Positions 32,505 to 36,612 of a stretch of 36,612 bases of DNA are shown piece by piece (position 1 is the stretch's first letter; the number at the start of each line of letters is the position of its first letter). Location: the NCBI GenBank assembly GCA_902761825.1, contig CACWLY010000009.1, positions 1 to 36,612 on the forward strand, read 5' to 3'. This DNA comes from an uncultured Eubacteriales bacterium. Its GTDB lineage: Bacteria; Bacillota; Clostridia; Christensenellales; Aristaeellaceae. Made by a program: the position numbers and the translations under genes. Under the pieces are notes generated by a model, which saw only the letters and a program-made list of their open reading frames with translations, ran no database searches and was not told the origin of the DNA.

Positions 32505-33387
32505 CCACTTTCATGTTGATGAGCGCCAGCACGGCCACCAGGATGAAAACGACGAAGCTCATGGCCGAGGCATAGCCGAAGTTGGCCACGCCGGAACCGA
32601 GCGAGTTGTTGTATATGTAGTGCGACATGGTGATCGTCGTGTTCGAGGGCCCGCCGGCGGTCAGGTTGACCGATTCGTCGAACAGCTGCAGGGTGCCGTT
32701 GATGGACATGATGGCGGTCATGACGATCACGGGACGCAGCAGCGGCACGGTGACGTTCCAGAAGGTCTTCCAGCCGTTCGCGCCGTCGATGTTGGCGGCT
32801 TCATACACCGAGTATTCGATGTTCTGCAGTCCGGCCAGATAGAACACCATGTTGTAGCCCGTCCATCGCCACAGCATGGCGATGATGATGACCGCCTTTG
32901 CCGTGCCCGGCGTACCCAGCCAGTTGACGTTTTCCTTGATGATGCCCAGGCTCAGCAGCATGGCGTTGATCAGGCCCTCGCGGGCGAACAGCGTTTTGAA
33001 GATCAGGGCGTAGGAAACCAGGGAGGTGGCGCAGGGCAGGAAAATCAGCGTGCGGAACAGGCCGCGGAACTTGAGGTCCTTGTTGTTGAGCAGCTGCGCC
33101 AGCAGGATGGCCAGGATCAGCATGATCGGCACCTGAATGATCAGGTACAGGAAAGTATTGCCCATCGAGGTCTTGAAGACCGTGTCCTTGAGCATGCGGG
33201 TATAGTTGTTGAACAGCGGTTCGGACCATTTCAGCCTGGCGGACGAGCCGGTCTTGAGCGACGTGATGAACGCCTGCACCATGGGATAAAAGCTCGTCAG
33301 GAACAGCAGCAGCGCGGCGGGCGTCAGGAAAGCCCAGCCGGACGCCCGCTGCTTGGCAAGCAGGCCGAACCCTTTCTTTTTATTCAT
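32488..33387 (-). CDS. CUT1 sugar ABC transporter permease (MalF-like)
   Basis: A 299-residue permease with six membrane segments beginning GWAFLTPAALLLFLTSFYPM. The EAA loop reads EAANIDGANGWKTFWNVTVP and the MalF-type segment is NLTAGGPSNTTITM. The ATG has GAGGAGGAG upstream. It follows the binding-protein gene after a terminator-like hairpin and overlaps the MalG-like gene. No enzyme gene accompanies this transporter, so the sugar cannot be deduced. Confidence 0.93.
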   Translation of the reverse strand: MNKKKGFGLLAKQRASGWAFLTPAALLLFLTSFYPMVQAFITSLKTGSSARLKWSEPLFNNYTRMLKDTVFKTSMGNTFLYLIIQVPIMLILAILLAQLLNNKDLKFRGLFRTLIFLPCATSLVSYALIFKTLFAREGLINAMLLSLGIIKENVNWLGTPGTAKAVIIIAMLWRWTGYNMVFYLAGLQNIEYSVYEAANIDGANGWKTFWNVTVPLLRPVIVMTAIMSINGTLQLFDESVNLTAGGPSNTTITMSHYIYNNSLGSGVANFGYASAMSFVVFILVAVLALINMKVGDTRD

Positions 33388-33410
33388 TCGGATCTCCTCC
33401 TCGCTGTGGA

Positions 33411-33446
33411 AAGAAAACGGGGGACCGGTATCCTGCCGGTCCCCCG
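33411..33446 (-). terminator. Intra-operon attenuating terminator
   Basis: CGGGGGACCGG and CCGGTCCCCCG (33418-33446) form an 11-bp perfect stem followed on the minus strand by TTTTC. It separates the binding-protein gene from its permeases, as in the operon at 13056. Confidence 0.78.
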
Positions 33447-33477
33447 CTTCGATTCATCATCTACGGGGTCGCTTCTA

Positions 33478-34734
33478 TCACAGGCCCATGGCGAAGAGCA
33501 GCTGATCTTCAGCGGTCTTCAGCGCGGTTTCCACGTCGCCGCCCATCAGGACTTCCTGGATGGCGTTGCCGATGTAGCCGCGGCAGGTGTAGTGATAGTC
33601 GTTCTGCTCGACGATCGGCACATGAGCGCCCATCTCGACGATCTTGGAGTAGATGGCCTGGCCGTTGAAGAAGGGCACGCCCTCCTGGTACACGCCGGAC
33701 TGAGCGGCGCTGATGCAGCAGCCGATGACGCCGCCCTTGCGCAGCGCGTTGTCATAGGTCTCGGTGGAGCCGCCGAAGGTGTAGGCCAGGAACTTCTTGG
33801 CAAGCTCAAGGTTCTTGCAGTTGGCGGTGATGTACAGGGAGGAACCGCCGTTGGCGGCATAGCCCTCATGGCCGTCCAGGGTGGGCAGGGTGGTGATTTC
33901 CCACTTGCCGCTGTTCTCGGTCACCAGGCTCATGGAGGGGATCATCCAGTTGCCGTTCATGACGCCGGCAACCTGATCCTGCAGAACGGTCTCGTTCACA
34001 TAGCCGGTCCAGTCGTTGGCCAGGATCAGCACATGCTCTTTGGCCATTTCGCAGATCACCTTGATGATCTTGACCAGGTCTTCGTTCTCGGTGATGTAGG
34101 GCTTGCCGTCCTTGAACTGGCTCTTGCCCTCAGCCTGCAGCATGATGTAGGGCAGGTCGTTGCCGCTGCCGTCCATGGACAGCAGGGCCTTGCCGGTCTT
34201 GGCATAGACTTCCTTGCCGACTTCCAGGAACTTGTCCCAGGTGATGCCGGTCATGTCGGCCACGGTGTAGCCGCACTGCTCCAGCAGGTCCACGCGGTAA
34301 GCCATGATGGCGGTGCCGTTGTCGACGGGCACGCCGTAGTGCACGCCGTCCACGGTGCTGTAGCTCAGCTTCTCAGCGCCGAAGTCATCCCAGTTGATGC
34401 CGGCGTCGTCCAGGCTGACCCAGCAGTCGGGATAATCGGCCACATAGCGCTGAATGAAGTGATCCTGGAAGAGCACGATGTCGGACAGGTTGCTGTAGTC
34501 TCCGGAAGAACCGGCCAGAGTCATGTCGTTTTCCACGTCGCTGGAGCCGGAAACGATGTTGATTTCGAGCTCGAAATCGGGGTCGACGTTGGCCTTGTAG
34601 TCATCGGCCGCGGCCTGCAGGGCGGAGCCGTTGAAGGCGGCGTCCCACGCGCTGACGGTCAGCTTATCGGCCAGAGCGCTGGAAACGGCCAGCATCAGGC
34701 ACAGAGTAATCAGCACAGCAACGAATTTCTTCAT
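33478..34734 (-). CDS. Extracellular sugar-binding protein (CUT1 family)
   Basis: A 418-residue binding protein. The signal peptide MKKFVAVLITLCLMLAVSSA is cleaved after ALA (residue 22); the Cys inside the hydrophobic stretch does not form a lipobox, so this looks like a signal-peptidase-I product, as for the other binding protein of the window. The mature part shows LTVSAWDAAFNGSALQAAAD, HYGVPVDNGTAIMAYRVDLL, ITWDKFLEVGKEVY and VAGVMNGNWMIPSM. It feeds the two permeases downstream. The ATG has AAGGAGG 10 bases upstream and a strong promoter lies at 34792-34820. The ligand is unknown. Confidence 0.93.
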   Translation of the reverse strand: MKKFVAVLITLCLMLAVSSALADKLTVSAWDAAFNGSALQAAADDYKANVDPDFELEINIVSGSSDVENDMTLAGSSGDYSNLSDIVLFQDHFIQRYVADYPDCWVSLDDAGINWDDFGAEKLSYSTVDGVHYGVPVDNGTAIMAYRVDLLEQCGYTVADMTGITWDKFLEVGKEVYAKTGKALLSMDGSGNDLPYIMLQAEGKSQFKDGKPYITENEDLVKIIKVICEMAKEHVLILANDWTGYVNETVLQDQVAGVMNGNWMIPSMSLVTENSGKWEITTLPTLDGHEGYAANGGSSLYITANCKNLELAKKFLAYTFGGSTETYDNALRKGGVIGCCISAAQSGVYQEGVPFFNGQAIYSKIVEMGAHVPIVEQNDYHYTCRGYIGNAIQEVLMGGDVETALKTAEDQLLFAMGL

Positions 34735-34791
34735 AACAGAAATTCCTCCTTGATATATGTCGGCCTTTTTTCAGCCGCACCTTCTAACCGT

Positions 34792-34820
34792 AATTTAGCA
34801 CAAAAAAAGAACATTGTCAA
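34792..34820 (-). promoter_or_regulatory. Promoter of the third sugar transporter
   Basis: On the minus strand TTGACA (34815-34820) is followed after 17 bases by TAAATT (34792-34797), about 60 bases before the binding-protein start. Confidence 0.75.
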
Positions 34821-34848
34821 TGTATAAAATGCGAAAATTTGTTAACAA
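34811..34848. promoter_or_regulatory. Operator-like palindromes at the transporter promoter
   Basis: ACATTG-T-CAATGT (34811-34823) is a perfect palindrome overlapping the -35 box, and TTGTTAACAA (34839-34848) is another, with a CAATGT half-site beginning at 34846. The two sites share half-site letters and are about 28 bases apart, fitting a repressor. No regulator gene is adjacent. Confidence 0.45.
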
Positions 34849-34871
34849 TGTCTTGATGTTTACCAGATCCG

Positions 34872-35369
34872 TCAACAGCGGACCGCTTTCCTGTTGATAT
34901 GGCGGATGCAGGCGATGGCCTCGGGCGTGAGATCGAGCAGGAATTTGACCCGCGTTCCGTTCTGCTCCACGATCATGGTGTAATAGGGCACGTCGTCCTG
35001 ATACGAGGTGTAATCGTATTTTTTTATTTTCACGCCGCCGCCCTTGCGGTAAGGCGCGGCCGCGGGATCGTCCGGCACGGACAGAAGCGAAATGTCGGTC
35101 ATCGGGAACTCATGCAGCCGCCGACGCCCGCGGTCGCTGGCGCGGTCGATATAAAACCAGCCGTCCTCCAGGGTGTATTCATACTCCCGCCGGATGACGT
35201 GGCTGTACCAGAAATAGGTCAGGGTCATCAGCATGCAGGGCAGCATGAAGCCGGTGGAAAACATGATCCCCTGCAGCAGGAAGACCACGGCGAAAACGAT
35301 CATGGCCGTGCGCAGGACTTTTTCGGAGGGACGGCCCTTGCGCTTCACGGCGATAATGAGGGTATCCAT
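34872..35369 (-). CDS. Small membrane protein, possibly DUF6106-like
   Basis: A 165-residue protein of unknown function. It has a short basic N-terminus (MDTLIIAVKRKGRPSEKV), two adjacent hydrophobic segments (about 21-39 and 41-59) and a cytoplasmic-looking C-terminal domain. That domain contains EYEYTLEDGWFYIDRASDRG, LHEFPMTDISLL and a YTMIVEQNGTRVKFLLDLTP beta stretch. The pattern of two membrane segments followed by an EYEY...DG...D motif reminds me of the DUF6106 family of Clostridia, but I cannot confirm this. A GTG at 35384 would add five residues; the ATG at 35369 has a weak GGTGAAG site. It is not in an operon with the transporter promoter that reads away from it. Confidence 0.7.
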   Translation of the reverse strand: MDTLIIAVKRKGRPSEKVLRTAMIVFAVVFLLQGIMFSTGFMLPCMLMTLTYFWYSHVIRREYEYTLEDGWFYIDRASDRGRRRLHEFPMTDISLLSVPDDPAAAPYRKGGGVKIKKYDYTSYQDDVPYYTMIVEQNGTRVKFLLDLTPEAIACIRHINRKAVRC

Positions 35370-35466
35370 CGGAAAGAGCTTCACCGCTTTTCTTCGCGTA
35401 TTTTCTCCCCGTTATTGTATCCTGATTTTCGCGGGAAATCAACCGTTTTTCTCAGCCTGCCCGCGG

Positions 35467-35495
35467 TTGACAAAGCAATCGGTTTGTTTTATCCT
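35467..35495 (+). promoter_or_regulatory. Promoter of the alpha/beta hydrolase gene
   Basis: A perfect TTGACA (35467-35472), a 17-base spacer and TATCCT (35490-35495), 60 bases before the start codon. Confidence 0.65.
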
Positions 35496-35555
35496 GTGAG
35501 CATGGAAAACCTGTAAACCGCCGGGCGCGGCATGATAAAAAAGGAGGCTGTCCGT

Positions 35556-36428
35556 ATGATCCCATCCGTTCCCGTCCTGCCGATGAACCCAACCCTCAAG
35601 GGCCAGGCCGAGCTGATCCAGCACGTCCGCTATTCCCGGAACGGGCAGGAGCTTACGCTGATCCTGCCCTGGGCGAAGAACGACGACCGGTCGAAGACAA
35701 GCCCCTGCCCGGTCGTGCTTTTCGTGCAGGGAAGCGCCTGGACGACGCCCAACCTGAATTACGAGATCCCCATGCTGAGCCATTTCGCGGAGGCCGGGAT
35801 CGCCGTGGCCACCGTTTCCCACCGCAGCGCGAACGACGGCTTCCCGTTCCCCGCCTTTTTGCTGGATGTCAAGTGCGCCATCCGCTTCCTGCGCGCGCAC
35901 GCGGCGGAATATGCGTTGGATCCCGGCAGGATCGCGGCCTTCGGCACCTCTTCCGGCGGCAATACGGTCTGCCTGCTCGGGCTGACGGGGGATGATCCCG
36001 AACTGAAGACCGAAGAATACCCGGAACAGAGCGACGGCGTATGCGGCGTGGTCGCCTGCTTCGCGCCGACCGATCTGCCCGCGCTGTTTGAGCATCTGGA
36101 GGACGCTCCCGATATCCGCGCCGTGAAGGCCGCGTATTTCGGCGCGGACGAGGCGCGCTGGCCCGGGGAAATGCGCCGCTGGAGCCCGGTTTTCCGCGTG
36201 GAAGACGGGAAGAAATACCCGCCTTTCGTGCTGCTGCACGGAACGGGCGATCCGCTTGTTCCCTGCGATCAGCTGGACAGGCTTTTCCTTCGTCTGCGCG
36301 AGGCCGGGGCGGACGCGAAGGCGTATTACGTGGACGGCGCGGAGCATGAGGGCAATTTCTGGAGCCCGGACGTTCGCGGGGCGATCTTTGCGGCGCTCAC
36401 GGACATGCTTTCGGCGGACGGACGCTGA
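35556..36428 (+). CDS. Alpha/beta hydrolase (carboxylesterase-like)
   Basis: A 290-residue alpha/beta-hydrolase without a signal peptide, of the esterase/lipase type. After the strand VVLFV the oxyanion-hole motif usually written HGG reads QGSAW. The nucleophile elbow is GTSSGG (Ser about 149), the acid probably Asp in LLHGTGDPLVP and the base His in GAEHEGNFW. The segment YSRNGQELTLILPWAKN near the N-terminus fits family members acting on acylated sugars or small esters. The ATG at 35556 has AAGGAGG 8 bases upstream; an earlier ATG in frame at 35532 lacks a site. It stands alone with its own promoter. The substrate is unknown; a cytoplasmic deacylation role for imported oligosaccharides is possible. 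Confidence 0.85.
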   Translation: MIPSVPVLPMNPTLKGQAELIQHVRYSRNGQELTLILPWAKNDDRSKTSPCPVVLFVQGSAWTTPNLNYEIPMLSHFAEAGIAVATVSHRSANDGFPFPAFLLDVKCAIRFLRAHAAEYALDPGRIAAFGTSSGGNTVCLLGLTGDDPELKTEEYPEQSDGVCGVVACFAPTDLPALFEHLEDAPDIRAVKAAYFGADEARWPGEMRRWSPVFRVEDGKKYPPFVLLHGTGDPLVPCDQLDRLFLRLREAGADAKAYYVDGAEHEGNFWSPDVRGAIFAALTDMLSADGR

Positions 36429-36470
36429 ACCGCCGCCCTTCGGTTCCGGCGACGGGGAGAACAAAAAGAA

Positions 36471-36542
36471 TACAGCCCATACCGCAGGCCGGCGCGCCGG
36501 AAAACGGGCTTACTGTAGGTTTGTCAAACATGTTGGACAGTA
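36471..36542. other. Structured region with possible insertion-element end
   Basis: TACAGCCC (36471-36478) can pair with GGGC-TTA-CTGTA (36506-36517) around the palindrome CCGGCGCGCCGG (36489-36500). Next to it TACTGT (36511-36516) and ACAGTA (36537-36542) are inverted around TTTG-T-CAAA. On the minus strand the latter reads TACTGTCCAACATGTTTGAC, which resembles the ends of some IS3-family elements. No gene is credible between 36429 and the window end. Confidence 0.3.
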
Positions 36543-36612
36543 TAGTTATGAAGGACCTGGATTGGTGATCGCCAAAGGAGGGGACGCATCGGAAGCTTGT
36601 TGCTGTTTCTTT

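Noticed and set aside
32446..34827. Very long plus-strand open frame (793 codons) opposite the third transporter
   Set aside because: It is antisense to three well-supported transporter genes. Its translation is rich in His, Gln, Val and Asp with no domain pattern, as expected for a shadow frame in GC-rich DNA.

Overview
The window is about 60% GC and looks like chromosome of a carbohydrate-foraging, Gram-positive-type Clostridia (Bacillota), probably a gut or rumen bacterium. The reasons are strong AGGAGG ribosome sites, many CUT1 sugar ABC transporters without dedicated ATPases, an alpha2-type glycyl-tRNA synthetase, a HisZ-dependent short HisG and a PHP-type histidinol phosphatase. The lineage is inferred; there is no rRNA or tRNA gene here to fix it.

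Layout. (1) 1-372: a hairpin-rich intergenic repeat. (2) 373-2714, minus: mannobiose/cellobiose 2-epimerase and GH130 mannosylglucose phosphorylase, translationally coupled, a complete route for beta-1,4-mannobiose. (3) 2867-4246, minus: glyQS with its own promoter and terminator. (4) 4370-14351, minus: a roughly 10 kb polysaccharide operon: solute-binding protein, two permeases, heparinase II/III-like lyase, DUF2264 protein, GH88 unsaturated uronyl hydrolase, discoidin-domain protein, GH10 glycosidase. All its enzymes lack signal peptides, so imported oligosaccharides are degraded in the cytoplasm. A divergent LacI-family gene (14615-15682) faces it across a region holding TGTAAA-type palindromes. 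(5) 16031-19647, plus: AraC-family regulator, a 5'-truncated solute-binding-protein remnant, and two LplB/YtcP-type permeases; the first permease appears frameshifted at a run of seven A. (6) 20025-28242, plus: complete histidine operon hisZ-G-D-C-B-H-A-F-IE plus histidinol phosphatase, mostly joined by ATGA overlaps. (7) 28360-31056, minus: secreted double-esterase protein whose first esterase domain lacks the nucleophile. (8) 31057-31652: nested repeats. (9) 31653-34734, minus: a third CUT1 transporter. (10) 34872-36428: a small membrane protein and a divergent alpha/beta hydrolase.

The most unusual non-coding signal is a multibranched hairpin repeat (about 130 bp, copies at 24-154 and near 31331-31458). 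Its long arm differs in sequence between copies yet stays base-paired. The second copy is sandwiched between a MITE-like element and a partial copy of it; another MITE copy sits just upstream of the histidine operon.

The genes work together as an oligosaccharide-scavenging genome: binding proteins and CUT1 permeases bring in manno-oligosaccharides, acidic (uronic-acid-containing) oligosaccharides and other unidentified sugars. Cytoplasmic phosphorylases, lyases and hydrolases then break them down under local LacI/AraC control. No transporter ATPase is present, so a shared MsmX-like ATPase elsewhere is expected.
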